DNA of 64,000 bases from Streptomyces sp. NBC_00162 (lineage in GTDB: Bacteria > Actinomycetota > Actinomycetes > Streptomycetales > Streptomycetaceae): positions 8,494,001-8,558,000 of the forward strand of contig NZ_CP102509.1 in the NCBI RefSeq assembly GCF_024611995.1. The letters run 5' to 3'. Position 1 is the stretch's first letter, and the number at the start of each line of letters is the position of its first letter. The notes beneath the pieces are model-generated. The model did not search any database, was not told the origin of the DNA, and was given only the letters and a program-made list of their open reading frames with translations. Made by a program: the position numbers and the translations under genes. Shown one piece after another: positions 36,153 to 45,035 of the stretch.

Positions 36153-36873
36153 ATGACCTCACCCCCTCCTCGACGCCCGGAACACGGACCACACCTCGCA
36201 CGCCCCCGCTACCGGGCGGGCCGCCCGGCGCAAGGCCCACTCCTCCCGCAAGCGTTCGCTGGCCGCCCGCTATCTCGGCTACGTCGGATACTTCGTCGGC
36301 GCCGGCCTCATCAGCGGCGCCGTCGTCCACCACCCGCTCGACCCCGACCGCTACACCCGCATCGCCGGCTACGGCGCGCTCGTCTTCCTCGCCGCGACCG
36401 TCCTCAACGAGTTCCTCCTCACCCGCGAGCGGCCCGGACCCGCGCGCCTGATGGTCGTGATCGGCTCCTCGCTGCTGCTCTCGTTCGGCATCGGCATGCT
36501 CAGCGGCGGCCTCCAGCACTTCGACGACTTCCCCGCCCGCGGAGCCGTCCTCGTCCCCGCCGGCATCGTCGTCTCCTTCATCGCCTACGTCATCAAAGAC
36601 GCCGACACCCCCTGGCAGCGCATCTTCAGCCCGCTGGGCGTGAGCGTCCTCGCCGTAGCGGCCCTCGCCCTCTTCGGCCTGCGCGAACTCGCGGCATCCA
36701 TGGAGACCGCGCCCGGCGGCGGCCACAGCCACGGCACCGCAGAAGAACCGGCAGCCGACGACCACGCCCCCACCGCCAGCCCCTCCACGGCCACCACCCC
36801 GGCGCCGACCACCACCTCCACACCGAAGTCAGCCTCCACGCCCCCGCCTCACAACGACGGTCACAGCCACTGA
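36153..36873 (+). CDS. four-helix membrane protein with histidine-rich tail, one frameshift
   Basis: About 239 residues. ATG 36153 reads MTSP and then, after removing one C from a CCCCC run, LLDARNTDHTSHAPATGRAA. Membrane helices follow: LGYVGYFVGAGLISGAVVHH, GYGALVFLAATVLNEFLL, MVVIGSSLLLSFGIGMLSGG, VLVPAGIVVSFIAYVI and a last one near LGVSVLAVAALALFGL. The C-terminal tail has GGGHSHGTAEE and ends HNDGHSH. With the DUF6153 gene just upstream, a metal-related membrane pair is likely; the function is unknown. Confidence 0.65.
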
Positions 36874-36884
36874 CGACCAAAATC

Positions 36885-36912
36885 GGCACGGCCCGCGGAC
36901 CCGGGCCGTGCC
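36885..36912 (+). terminator. hairpin terminator
   Basis: GGCACGGCCCG (36885-36895) pairs perfectly with CGGGCCGTGCC (36902-36912), 12 nt after the membrane protein stop and before the GntR gene. Confidence 0.65.
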
Positions 36913-36993
36913 CGTGGGGAGTTCTTCAACATGTCCCCAGCTCCGCTGGGAACAACCAGCTGGGGCAGACGCAGAACGACCGGAGGATCGCCC

Positions 36994-37752
36994 ATGCCCC
37001 GAGAGGCGCCGTACCTCGCAGTAGCCGACGTGCTGCGCGCACGGATCCTCGCCGGAGAATGGGAGATCGGAGAGCGCCTGCCGTCCCGGGCACGGCTCGC
37101 CGAGGAGTACAGGGTCGGCCGTAACGTCATGCAGAGAGCCATGGACCGTTTGATCATCGACGGCCTCCTCGAAGGACGCGCCGGCTCGGGCACCTACGTC
37201 CGCGTCCCCCGCGAGCGCCTGCGGCTGGTCCGCTCGAGGCACCGCGAACGCCGCCCTGCCCTCCTCCCTCTGCTCCGACGCGAGGGAGGGGGCAGGGCCG
37301 ACGCGTGGGATTCACACAGCCAGGTGCGCGTCCCTGCTCCTGAAGAAATCGCCCAGCGGCTGGACATCAGCCCCGGAGACCTCTGCGTCAACACGCATTA
37401 CGAGTTCCTCGCCGACGGACACCCCGTCCAGCTTTCCGAATCCTGGGAGCCCATGGCTATCACGGACGGAACGCCGATCGTGCTGCCCGAGATGGGCCCG
37501 TTGGCGGGAAAGGGAGTAGTCGAACGGATGCGCTCCATCGGTGTGGTCATTGACACCGTGGTCGAGATCCCGCGCCCGGCTCGTGCCACCCAGGCACAGG
37601 CGAACCTGCTGGGGATCAGCGTGGGGGACCTCGTGCTCCAGATCGAGCGAACGATCTACGACACCAACGGATGCCCAGTGGAAACTGCCGACATGGTCAT
37701 TCCCGACGTCCGTCGGGAAGAGGTCTACGAGTTCGGAGTCGACCGTCCGTAG
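36994..37752 (+). CDS. GntR-family regulator with UTRA domain
   Basis: An intact 252-residue regulator. YLAVADVLRARILAGEWEIG with RLPSRARLAEEYRVGRNVMQ and RAMDRLIIDGLLEGRAGSGT is the GntR winged helix. From residue 110 a UTRA ligand domain follows: DLCVNTHYEFLADGHPVQLS, ARATQAQANLLGISVGDLVL and QIERTIYDTNGCPVETADMV. This is the HutC/FadR-like layout that senses a small metabolite. GGAGG lies about 7 nt before ATG 36994. No obvious target operon is adjacent, since the next gene is a relic. Confidence 0.85.
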   Translation: MPREAPYLAVADVLRARILAGEWEIGERLPSRARLAEEYRVGRNVMQRAMDRLIIDGLLEGRAGSGTYVRVPRERLRLVRSRHRERRPALLPLLRREGGGRADAWDSHSQVRVPAPEEIAQRLDISPGDLCVNTHYEFLADGHPVQLSESWEPMAITDGTPIVLPEMGPLAGKGVVERMRSIGVVIDTVVEIPRPARATQAQANLLGISVGDLVLQIERTIYDTNGCPVETADMVIPDVRREEVYEFGVDRP

Positions 37753-37802
37753 CCGATGAAGCGATCAGAGCGGCTTTTCACTTACGACAGTGGGAGACAC
37801 GA

Positions 37803-38347
37803 ATGTCAAAAGGCGGCCGGCTCGGACTTTTAGGGTGGCCGGAGCCCCGAAGACGCCGCCGCGCGCACCGCCGGGCTCGCCCCGCGGATCGCCTTCGCCG
37901 ACCAGCGCACCACTGCCCGCACCGCGGACATCGTGATCAACGCGACGCCCGGCGACAGTTCCCTGGACCGCCTCACCGATCTGCGCACCGACCTCGCCGG
38001 CAAGATCCTCATCGATGTCTCCAACGCCACCCGCGACGACGGTGACGGCCTGCCGGGCGACCTGTGCTATCCCGGCAGCAGCCTCGCCGAGAAGCTCCAG
38101 GCCGCGCTCCCCGACACCCATGTGGTCAAGACCCTCAACACCATGCTTTTCATGGTCATGACCGCTCCCGAAAGCCTGGCCACCCCACCGACCGCCTATC
38201 TCTCGGGCGACGATGAACACGCGAAGAGGACCGTCACCGGCCTGCTCGGCGACCTGGGCCCGCGCCACGGAGGCCATGATCCTGGTCGTGCCCCATATCC
38301 TGCGCCGACACGGCTTCAAGCCCTTCGCTGTCTCCCTCGCCCGCTGA
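37803..38347 (+). pseudogene. NADPH/F420-reductase-like Rossmann protein, 5'-damaged
   Basis: The body reads TARTADIVINATPGDSSLDR, DLAGKILIDVSNATRDDGDG, ALPDTHVVKTLNTMLFMVMT and, after a slip near 38260, EAMILVVPHILRRHGFKPFA with TGA at 38345-38347. This is the F420-dependent NADP reductase/ProC-like family. The N-terminal dinucleotide-binding GxGxxG segment is gone; ATG 37803 opens an unrelated short stretch. Confidence 0.65.
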
Positions 38348-38774
38348 CCCACCAGGACCGGGTTCAGACCGAAACCAGGTAGCGGGCTCGTGCGAGGCGG
38401 CTGGGTGCCGGCAGGCACGAGCCAGCTGGGCTGCAAGTGACGCCCGAACTCGGTTCTGGCACACATTTCGTGAACGATCTCGACTCGGCTCCATCAGCGT
38501 CCCGCGACATCCAATCCGCGCAGCTCACGTGGTGCGCACCGCCATGCTGACGGATACAGAACAGTCACGCCGCTGGTGGTACCGCGCCAGCGCTCTCTTG
38601 GCCGTCATGGCATCTGCCTCACACCGTGGAGGCGGCCTCACCGAAACAGCTGCCCAGCCACGCCGTCGCCACCCGTGCCGCTGCGCCTTACAGGGGAGTC
38701 GTCGGAGCGCCACCCGCTCAGCCCCATCGGGTGCGGCCAGCCTGGACGGACGGCGTCGAGCGAGGAGAGCAGCC

Positions 38775-39128
38775 ATGGCGAACGAGGACATCTGGGGTTA
38801 CCGTGCCGATTCCGGCTACGGGACGGGAATCGACCTGATCGGATTCAAGGTCAAGGCGACCGACGGAAGTATCGGAAAAGTCGATGAGCATACGGATGAG
38901 GCCGGAGTCGGCTACCTCGTCGTCGACACCGGCGTATGGACCTTCGGCAAGCACGTACTGCTCCCCGCCAGCACCATCGAGCGCGTCGACCGCGACGACG
39001 AAACGGTCTACGTCAACCGTACGAAGGGCCAGATCAAGGACGCGCCCGAGTTCGAACGGGAAAAGCAGCCCCGCGACCCCACCTACCTAGAGCAGTTCAC
39101 CAAGTACTACGGCACGCCGCACATGTGA
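38775..39128 (+). CDS. PRC-barrel domain protein
   Basis: An intact 117-residue protein: GIDLIGFKVKATDGSIGKVD, GYLVVDTGVWTFGKHVLLPA and STIERVDRDDETVYVNRTKG make a PRC barrel, with a short tail ending QFTKYYGTPHM. GGAG lies about 6 nt before ATG 38775. PRC barrels bind RNA or act as adaptors; Streptomyces carries many small stress-related ones. It appears monocistronic. Confidence 0.85.
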   Translation: MANEDIWGYRADSGYGTGIDLIGFKVKATDGSIGKVDEHTDEAGVGYLVVDTGVWTFGKHVLLPASTIERVDRDDETVYVNRTKGQIKDAPEFEREKQPRDPTYLEQFTKYYGTPHM

Positions 39129-39873
39129 CTCCGGAGGAAGACCGGGCAGGACCGCGTCTCAACAGGGGTGGATGCGAGAGGGTTCGGTGCCCGCGTTCGG
39201 TCTTGCGGAGTGCGGCTTTAACAGGCTGGATGAGGCCCCTGCCCGCGGGTTGACGGTCCAGGCACGTGCGGTCGGTTCCTCGGTGATGCGCTTCTCATGG
39301 GCGTCCCCAGGGCCTTCCTCTGGCACAGCCTTGGGCAACAGGCAAGCCGCTGCACCGCAACCCTCCGATCCGGGGCCGATCTCCTGTCGGCCGACGAGTC
39401 ATGGCCAAAGCAGCGAGCGGGCGTGGGTGAGCTCGGCAGCGCTTGCCAGTGCGGTGCCGTGCCATCCGGCCATTGACGCGCGTGGCGGAGGCTCACACGC
39501 ACGAGTGAGGCGGAACCGTGGACTGATCAGAGCGCGAGGCCTTGGACGCCCTGGGCCGACGGCGAGTGGTGCGCTGGGGTGGGCGGCCAATCAGCGTAGT
39601 GCGGAGTTGCGCTGCACAAAAAACCAGCTCCATATACCCCCGGCAGGGCGGCTCGACCGGCTGCCATCGGCATCGGTCACCCGCAGCGACCGCAAGCACT
39701 TCGACCGAGGCCTGGACGGGGCGCGCAGCCCGTATGCAGGAGCTCCGAGAAGTCGGAGCTCCCAGGTACGCGCGTACGGGCTTCCCGCGCCCGAGAGCGG
39801 AACGGCGCGCGCCGGCGGGCGGGCTTCCCGGAGCGCCGGAGAACGGTTGGCGGGACTAGCTGGACCGGTCGGG
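39129..39873. other. intergenic, no supported gene
   Basis: About 745 bases. A long frame runs through it on the plus strand but has no recognisable motif, an irregular composition, and runs on over several unrelated segments, so I do not accept it. No hairpin or IS end was clear. Confidence 0.5.
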
Positions 39874-40290
39874 TCAGCCCGGGCTCTGGCTGTCGCTGAG
39901 GTTCGAGGGCAGGGGGTCGGCGAGGTAGTGCTGGATGGTGGGGGCGAGGAGGTCGGTGACGGAGTCGGCGGGGAGGGTGGCGATGGCGCCCAGCTGCCAG
40001 ATGTAGCGGTTCATGACCATGCCGACGATCTGGGTGGAGATGAGGCTGGCCCGCAGGTTGCGTTCGGTGTCGGGCAGGGTGTGGGAGACGACGGACAGCA
40101 CACGAGTTCGGAGAACAGCTGCCGCAGGCGTTGCAGGGCGGCGGGTTCCTGGGCGGCGGTGAGGATGATGGAGCGCAGGATCTCGGCGGAGACGGGGTCC
40201 TCCCACAGGTTCAGGGCGGCCTGCACGAAGGCGTGCCCCTGGCGGTCCATGGGCTGTTCGGCGGCGGCCACGCCACGGGCGGCGCTGGAT
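39874..40290 (-). pseudogene. TetR-family regulator, C-terminal part
   Basis: The minus strand reads GHAFVQAALNLWEDPVSAEI, ILTAAQEPAALQRLRQLFSE, then after a slip near 40105 RNLRASLISTQIVGMVMNRY, QLGAIATLPADSVTDLLAPT and HYLADPLP. This is a TetR ligand-binding domain. The DNA-binding domain is missing; it is replaced by a piece of MarR sequence on the other strand. Confidence 0.7.
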
Positions 40291-40372
40291 GCGCGGCTGC
40301 AGCAAGAAGCGAACCTGACGTTCTTCGAGTACATGGTGCTGGCGGTGCTGTCCGAGCTCCGTCCTGCCAGGA
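40280..40372 (+). pseudogene. MarR-family fragment
   Basis: ALDARLQQEANLTFFEYMVL followed by AVLSE, about 30 residues of the helix 1-2 region of a MarR regulator. It meets the TetR relic head to head and stops abruptly near 40372. Confidence 0.5.
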
Positions 40373-40412
40373 CTGGAGGACGCGTTCGGCTGACCCCCAT
40401 TAGGGCCGACCG

Positions 40413-40631
40413 TCAGTCGGGCGGCTCCGGTACCACCGGACGCTCGCCGGGGCACGGCTCGGGCGGTGCCGGGGGAGGCTCGGGCGGTTGCTCGTCGCGG
40501 CCGGCGGGCTGTGGAGCGCGGGGCACCGGATCCGGGCTCTTCGGTACGGGCGCGGGACCCTCCGGCTCAGGCTCTGTGGTCCACGCCATCAGGCTCTCAC
40601 CTCGGTTGTCCGAGCCGGGCTTCGTCATCAC
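40413..40631 (-). CDS. small proline-rich protein, uncertain
   Basis: A 72-residue frame: MMTKPGSDNRGESLMAWTTE followed by a proline-rich tail (about one third Pro). No ribosome site is clear, and low complexity makes the frame weak evidence. Listed as a possible small gene only. Confidence 0.3.
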   Translation of the reverse strand: MMTKPGSDNRGESLMAWTTEPEPEGPAPVPKSPDPVPRAPQPAGRDEQPPEPPPAPPEPCPGERPVVPEPPD

Positions 40632-40788
40632 GCCATGCCCGGCGATCAGCCCCGTCGACGCGCCTTCCCACGCCGCTCAGCGTCAAACGGCATCACGCGG
40701 GTGCGACCCCGGCCATCCCGCGCGCCCGTGTACGCCGGACGGTGACGAGGGAGCGCCCTCACCCGTGTGCTTGCTGCCTTCCGCGGTG

Positions 40789-41314
40789 ATGGTGGAACTC
40801 GGACTGTACGGGCTGCTGCGCCTGTACTGGACGGTGTTCTCCGGCCCGGCCGGCAGTCTCGCCGAGGCCTTCCGCACCACCCCCGTACGGGTGTTCGCGG
40901 GCCGCGGCGCACCGATGCCGACCCGGCGGACGGGCCCGGAGACCACCGGCACGGACGAGGAGCCCGAGATCCGCGACCCGCGCCGCAGCGTCCCGGGGCC
41001 GATGGTCGCGGTCCGCTCTGTACTGCTCGCAGGCTCCCTGACACTCGGCGTGGTCCCGTCGGTGGGACGCGCCCTGGCCGAGGCGGCCGTCCTGTTCTGC
41101 GATGCGTCCGGGTACCGGGACGCCGTGGCGGGTCGTGACGTCACGCCCTCGGGGCCCCCACCCCGAGACCGTCTGGACCGTCGTCCGAGCCGCCCTCGCG
41201 GCCCTGTCAGCCGGGGCCGCGGTGGCGCTGGCCACCGCCGAGCTCTGGGGGCAGGCCCTGCGGGGTCCGGCGGCACGGCGTACCGCGCAGTGGGCCGGAC
41301 AGGTGACCACGTAG
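40789..41314 (+). CDS. membrane protein, one frameshift
   Basis: About 174 residues from ATG 40789: MVELGLYGLLRLYWTVFSGP, then a charged loop, the helix VRSVLLAGSLTLGVVPSVGR, and, after a slip near 41155 in a CCCCC run, TVWTVVRAALAALSAGAAVA with LATAELWGQAL. Two or three membrane helices are expected. The region from 41315 to 41590 holds no frame I would defend. Family not recognised. Confidence 0.45.
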
Positions 41315-41590
41315 GCGATCGTGCCCCTGAGGCGGCGCACTCGGGGCACGTTGGCGATTACGTGGCCTGGCTGGTGGCGGGGACGGCGGCGCTCCTGGCG
41401 GCCTTCGCCGCCCGGACCCGACTGCTCCCGCTCATACTCCTGCTCCTCGATCCCGATGGCCTCCTCCAGGTCCCTGTGGGCCGTGCCCAGGGCGCCCCCC
41501 TGCTGCTCCAGCCCGCAGCGCCCCGCCGAACCGCGTCCCTAGGCGGGGACACGTACGGCGGGCCGCCGTACGCGGAGTGCGCCGGTCACG

Positions 41591-42097
41591 TCAGGTCCGC
41601 AGCAGCCGGCCGAAGAAGGACCGGTACTTCTGCAGGGCCAGCCGAAGGTCCTCGGTGGCCACCTGCTCGCCCGACTGCCACTGGCTCTCCAGTTCCCTCT
41701 TGTGTTCGGAGAAGGTCCCGGCGAGGGTCTGCATGACCTCGGCGACCAGGCCGTCGGCGTCGCGCACCGCACCCTGCGGGTCGTCCACGAAACGGGCCTG
41801 GATCTCACCCCAGGTCTTCTGGTACTCCGCCGCCTCCCGCTCGGGGAGCAGCGCCTCTGCTTCCTCGGGCGGGACGGACGCCGTCCCCTTCCCCTCCGCG
41901 GCCGGGGTCTCCTCGGCGGCCGCTTCCGTGTCGGTGACGTCCGCCTTCTGCCGCATCTCGTCGCGGTCCTCCTCCCGAGTGTCGTCGGCGGTGGCCTCAC
42001 CCGGGTACACCTGCTGCGGCTCGCCGCCTCCGGCGTGGGCCAGCTGCTCGGTGGTCAAGCTCTGTTCCTCTGTCCGCTGTTCTTCGTCCCTCTGCAT
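41591..42097 (-). CDS. acidic soluble protein, paralogous to its upstream neighbour
   Basis: A 168-residue, Glu-rich protein. The N-terminal 75 residues are low-complexity and disordered-looking. The C-terminal domain, YQKTWGEIQARFVDDPQGAV, DADGLVAEVMQTLAGTFSEH and EDLRLALQKYRSFFGRLL, has the same layout as the domain in the gene starting at 42640. It begins 6 nt after that gene stops, in the same operon. A function in this pair is unknown. Confidence 0.7.
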   Translation of the reverse strand: MQRDEEQRTEEQSLTTEQLAHAGGGEPQQVYPGEATADDTREEDRDEMRQKADVTDTEAAAEETPAAEGKGTASVPPEEAEALLPEREAAEYQKTWGEIQARFVDDPQGAVRDADGLVAEVMQTLAGTFSEHKRELESQWQSGEQVATEDLRLALQKYRSFFGRLLRT

Positions 42098-42103
42098 CTC
42101 GGG

Positions 42104-42640
42104 TCACCTCGTCGTTCCGACCAGTTCGTCGAAGAGCGCGCGGTAGTGCACCATGGCCCCGCGCAGCTCCTCCGTGGTTGCCTGCCCGCCGCTGCTGCGG
42201 ACGTTGACCTCGTGCGCCGCGCGGTAGTGCTCCAGGGTCCGTCCGTGTTCGACGGACAGTTCGCGCAGCTGCATCTCGTATCCCTCGGTCGGGTAGCCGC
42301 GGTCCCGCATCAGGCGGGTGACCAGCTCATCCGCCTGCGCGACCGCGCCTTCGGGCCGGTCGACGAAGCGCTGCTGGACGGTGGTCCACGCGTCGGTGTA
42401 GCGGTGCCGCTCCTCCGCGGGGAGTTCCCTGATGTCGAGGTTGTCGTGCTGGACCTCGCGGTCCCGCAGTTCCGCGTCGGCGGCGTGCTTGCTGCCCGCG
42501 CTTTCCACGGTCCGGTCGTATTCCGGGCCGAACCGCTCCTGCAGCCGGCGCCGCCGCCGGAACATCCACGCAGCGAGGGCGGCGAGGATCAGTACGACGG
42601 CGACTGGGATCAGGACGGCAAGAAGTGTGCTGGTGGACAT
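42104..42640 (-). CDS. single-pass membrane protein with helical cytoplasmic domain
   Basis: A 178-residue protein: one N-terminal membrane helix (LLAVLIPVAVVLILAALAAW), an arginine stop-transfer RRRRRL, then a soluble domain with DAWTTVQQRFVDRPEGAVAQ, ADELVTRLMRDRGYP and EELRGAMVHYRALFDELVG. GGAGG lies about 7 nt before ATG 42640. The downstream gene has a soluble copy of the same domain, so one protein is anchored and the other free. Confidence 0.75.
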   Translation of the reverse strand: MSTSTLLAVLIPVAVVLILAALAAWMFRRRRRLQERFGPEYDRTVESAGSKHAADAELRDREVQHDNLDIRELPAEERHRYTDAWTTVQQRFVDRPEGAVAQADELVTRLMRDRGYPTEGYEMQLRELSVEHGRTLEHYRAAHEVNVRSSGGQATTEELRGAMVHYRALFDELVGTTR

Positions 42641-42849
42641 CGAATCCTCCGCAGGGCCGTCTCCATTGTTCCGGTGTTCGACGCAACGGCGCCTGCCCTG
42701 AACCCGCCCGCTCAAACAGACGTGTGCTGGCCGGAGCGGCTCCTACCAGGGCAACCCTCGGCATGTCGCTGCCCGGTGAGCGGGCGGCGGCCGCCGCGGC
42801 GGCGGCCACGGAGTTCGAGGCAGCGCTGCGGGGCGGAGACGTCCGGAGG

Positions 42850-43080
42850 GCCGGGTCGCCTTCAACGAGGAGCAGTTGCGCGAACTGCAGGAACCGGCCG
42901 GCCGGGCCGCGTACGTCACGTCCCCCGAGTTCTGGAAGCGAATCCTCCAGAACTGGCAGTCCGAGCTGCTCGCAGTGGCCTCCATAGCCATCTTCTCCGT
43001 CTACCTGCGCCAGCGCAGGCTCACCCGAGTCGAAGCCCGTCGGAGCGGCCCACACCGCTACCGGTGTCGAGGGCTGAACC
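42850..43080 (+). pseudogene. DUF6766-type protein, C-terminal fragment
   Basis: VAFNEEQLRELQEPAGRAAY, SPEFWKRILQNWQSELLAVA and SIAIFSVYLRQR, then after a slip near 43018 GSPESKPVGAAHTATGVEG and TGA. This is the typical end of DUF6766 membrane proteins. The N-terminal half is missing; sequence before 42850 is an unrelated alanine-rich stretch. Confidence 0.6.
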
Positions 43081-43807
43081 CCCGTTGGGGGGAGAGGTGG
43101 TACAGCGCGAAGGCGCGGTCGATGACGGGCATGGCGACGTTGCGCACCCGTACCCCGCCTGCCGTGACGCCGTGTTCCGTGCCGAGGTGGGCGTGCCCGT
43201 GGACGGCGAGGTCGGCACCCGCCTCGTCCAAGGCCTCCGCCAGGAGGTAGCTCCCGAGGAAGGGATGGATCTCCGGCGGCTCGCCCGCCAGCGTGTCCCG
43301 CACCGGCGAGTAGTGCGTCAGCGCGATCCGCAGCGCACAGCCGTCGGCGCGCAGCTCGCGCAGCGCCAGGCCCAGCCCTTCCGCGCAGGTCCGGGTGTAC
43401 CGGATGAACGCCTTCATCTCCGGCTCGCCGAACTCGCTCGCGCTGCGCCCGGCGAAGCCCCCGCAGAACCCCTTGGTGCCCGCGACACCGACCCTCGTAC
43501 CGCCGATCTCGAGGACCACACCTTCGCCCTCCAGGACGCGGACCCCCTCCTCGGCCAGTTCCCGGACGACGAGATCCTGCTGATCGCTCTGGTAGTCGTG
43601 ATTGCCGAGGACGGCGACCACGGGCAGCGGCAGCCCGGACACCTCGCGGGCCACCACCCGGGCCTCGTCGGGCGTGCCGTGCCGGGTGAGATCACCTGCC
43701 AGCAGCAGCAGGTCCGCGCAGTCTCCGAGGGTGTCGAAGGCCGGGCGCAGCAGGCCCGCGCTGCCGGGGCCGAGGTGGATGTCCCCCACGGCCGCGACGC
43801 GGATCAC
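43058..43807 (-). CDS. calcineurin-like metallophosphoesterase
   Basis: An intact 249-residue enzyme. The metal ligands are VAAVGDIHLGPGS (DxH), LLLLAGDLTRHG (GD), VVAVLGNHDYQSD (GNHD), ALTHYSPV (H) and LAVHGHAHLG (GHxH). Such enzymes hydrolyse phosphomonoesters or diesters using two metals. Its ATG overlaps the stop of the BON protein (ATGA). It is the third gene of a coupled trio. The C-terminal 20 residues run over the opposite-strand DUF6766 relic. Confidence 0.85.
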   Translation of the reverse strand: MIRVAAVGDIHLGPGSAGLLRPAFDTLGDCADLLLLAGDLTRHGTPDEARVVAREVSGLPLPVVAVLGNHDYQSDQQDLVVRELAEEGVRVLEGEGVVLEIGGTRVGVAGTKGFCGGFAGRSASEFGEPEMKAFIRYTRTCAEGLGLALRELRADGCALRIALTHYSPVRDTLAGEPPEIHPFLGSYLLAEALDEAGADLAVHGHAHLGTEHGVTAGGVRVRNVAMPVIDRAFALYHLSPQRGFSPRHR

Positions 43808-44067
43808 GACAGCTCCTCGGCGTGATCGGGAGGGTCCGCGCGGCTCACGGTCAGGTCCTCCTGCCAGTGCACCCCCGCCAGTTCCTCCACGGCGATCCGC
43901 AGGACGGCCGCCCGGGCGTCGGCCCCGGAGACGTTCCCCCAGATCAACGCCCCGGCCCCGCGCACTTCGATGCGTACGCCGAGCTCGGAGACGTCCTCCC
44001 GCGCCAGGCGCTCGCGCAGGTGCTCCACGCGGTACTCGATGTTGTCGGCGTTGTCGGCAGACGTCAT
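43804..44067 (-). CDS. BON-domain-like small protein
   Basis: An 87-residue protein: EYRVEHLRERLAREDVSELG, VRIEVRGAGALIWGNVSGAD and ARAAVLRIAVEELAGVHWQE follow the BON pattern (helix, strand, conserved G.V, helix, strand). BON domains usually bind phospholipids or large ligands. It starts at ATG 44067, overlapping the nucleotidyltransferase stop, and its own stop overlaps the phosphoesterase start. Confidence 0.7.
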   Translation of the reverse strand: MTSADNADNIEYRVEHLRERLAREDVSELGVRIEVRGAGALIWGNVSGADARAAVLRIAVEELAGVHWQEDLTVSRADPPDHAEELS

Positions 44068-44717
44068 GGTGTCGCCTCGCGGGGGTCGATGACCCGGAGC
44101 CGTTCCAGGAGGTACAGGAAGGCGTCGGGCAGCGGGTCGGCCCGGTGGGCGCGGTGGAGCCGGTCCCAGTCGATCTGCTCCCTCAGCATCCGGGCCATGG
44201 GCAGCAGGTCCCCGAAGTCGCAGTAGTGCTCGCACAGAGCGGCCAGCCGGCTGTCCATGAGGTCGGTGGGTGAGAGGACCGGCATCCAGACCGAGTCCAC
44301 CGCCTTCACGGCCGCCCGGTCGAGCAGTTCCGTGCTGACGGGCTTCCGGGCGAGCTCGAAGATCAGATCGATCTCCTCCCCGCCGGAACTTCCCTTGACC
44401 AGCCAGTCTTCCGGGGCCCTGCGGATGGCGATGCCGCCGTCTTCCAGCGCCTGGAGGACGGCGCTGGCGTCCTCGTGCCGGACGCAGAAGTCCGTGTCGT
44501 GCTGGAAGCGGGCCGGCACTCCGTGTGCGAACGCGGCCACGCTGCCGGCGAGTGCGAACGGCTGCCCGGACTGCTTGAGCAGCGCTGCCACGTGTTTGGT
44601 GACCTCCAGGATCGCCTGGGTGTGGTCCTTCGGCAGCTGACCCTCGGAGAGGGCCGGGGGGCCGATGCCTTCCGCGGGAGGGAGACCGCCCGGGTAAAGG
44701 AGAGGATGACTGCTCAT
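44064..44717 (-). CDS. nucleotidyltransferase-fold protein
   Basis: A 217-residue protein: PFALAGSVAAFAHGVPARFQ, HDTDFCVRHEDASAVLQALE, GSSGGEEIDLIFELARKPVS and LCEHYCDFGDLLPMARMLRE. The GS...DTDF and EEIDLIF motifs are the metal-binding carboxylates of the nucleotidyltransferase fold, as in aminoglycoside adenylyltransferases and MNT toxins. I start it at ATG 44717; GTG 44732 is open but lacks a ribosome site. First gene of the trio with BON and phosphoesterase. Confidence 0.75.
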   Translation of the reverse strand: MSSHPLLYPGGLPPAEGIGPPALSEGQLPKDHTQAILEVTKHVAALLKQSGQPFALAGSVAAFAHGVPARFQHDTDFCVRHEDASAVLQALEDGGIAIRRAPEDWLVKGSSGGEEIDLIFELARKPVSTELLDRAAVKAVDSVWMPVLSPTDLMDSRLAALCEHYCDFGDLLPMARMLREQIDWDRLHRAHRADPLPDAFLYLLERLRVIDPREATP

Positions 44718-44962
44718 GGGGGCCTCGCTCACTCACGGCGACAACGCCCGCCCTTACGGGGAAACGAGTACGTGCTCGGGACGGGCGATGGGCCCTGCGG
44801 GGCCCCCGCCGTCACGGCTGGCGCCTAACCGTTTCCGGACCCTTCGAAACCCCGGCGGCGTCGTGCGGAGCGCGGCGGTCGTGGGGAGTGGGCCGAGGCC
44901 GGGCGGGTAGGGGTCCGCCCGGCCACGGACTCGTCCCGGAGGCAGACGTCCTGGAGGCAGAG

Positions 44963-45035
44963 ATGAACCGCGCCGCGCTGTTCGACGTCGACGGAACCCT
45001 CACCGACATCAACCACCTGCACGTCGCCTGCTGGT
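44963..45035 (+). pseudogene. HAD-family N-terminal stub
   Basis: MNRAALFDVDGTLTDINHLH plus four residues: the first HAD motif DVDGT with a good start (GGAGG 9 nt before ATG 44963). After residue 24 the sequence turns into phospholipase D sequence. Confidence 0.6.

Noticed and set aside
39172..41736. An 854-codon plus-strand open frame
   Set aside because: It runs through unrelated pieces (intergenic DNA, antisense TetR, a MarR fragment, part of a membrane protein) with no consistent composition.
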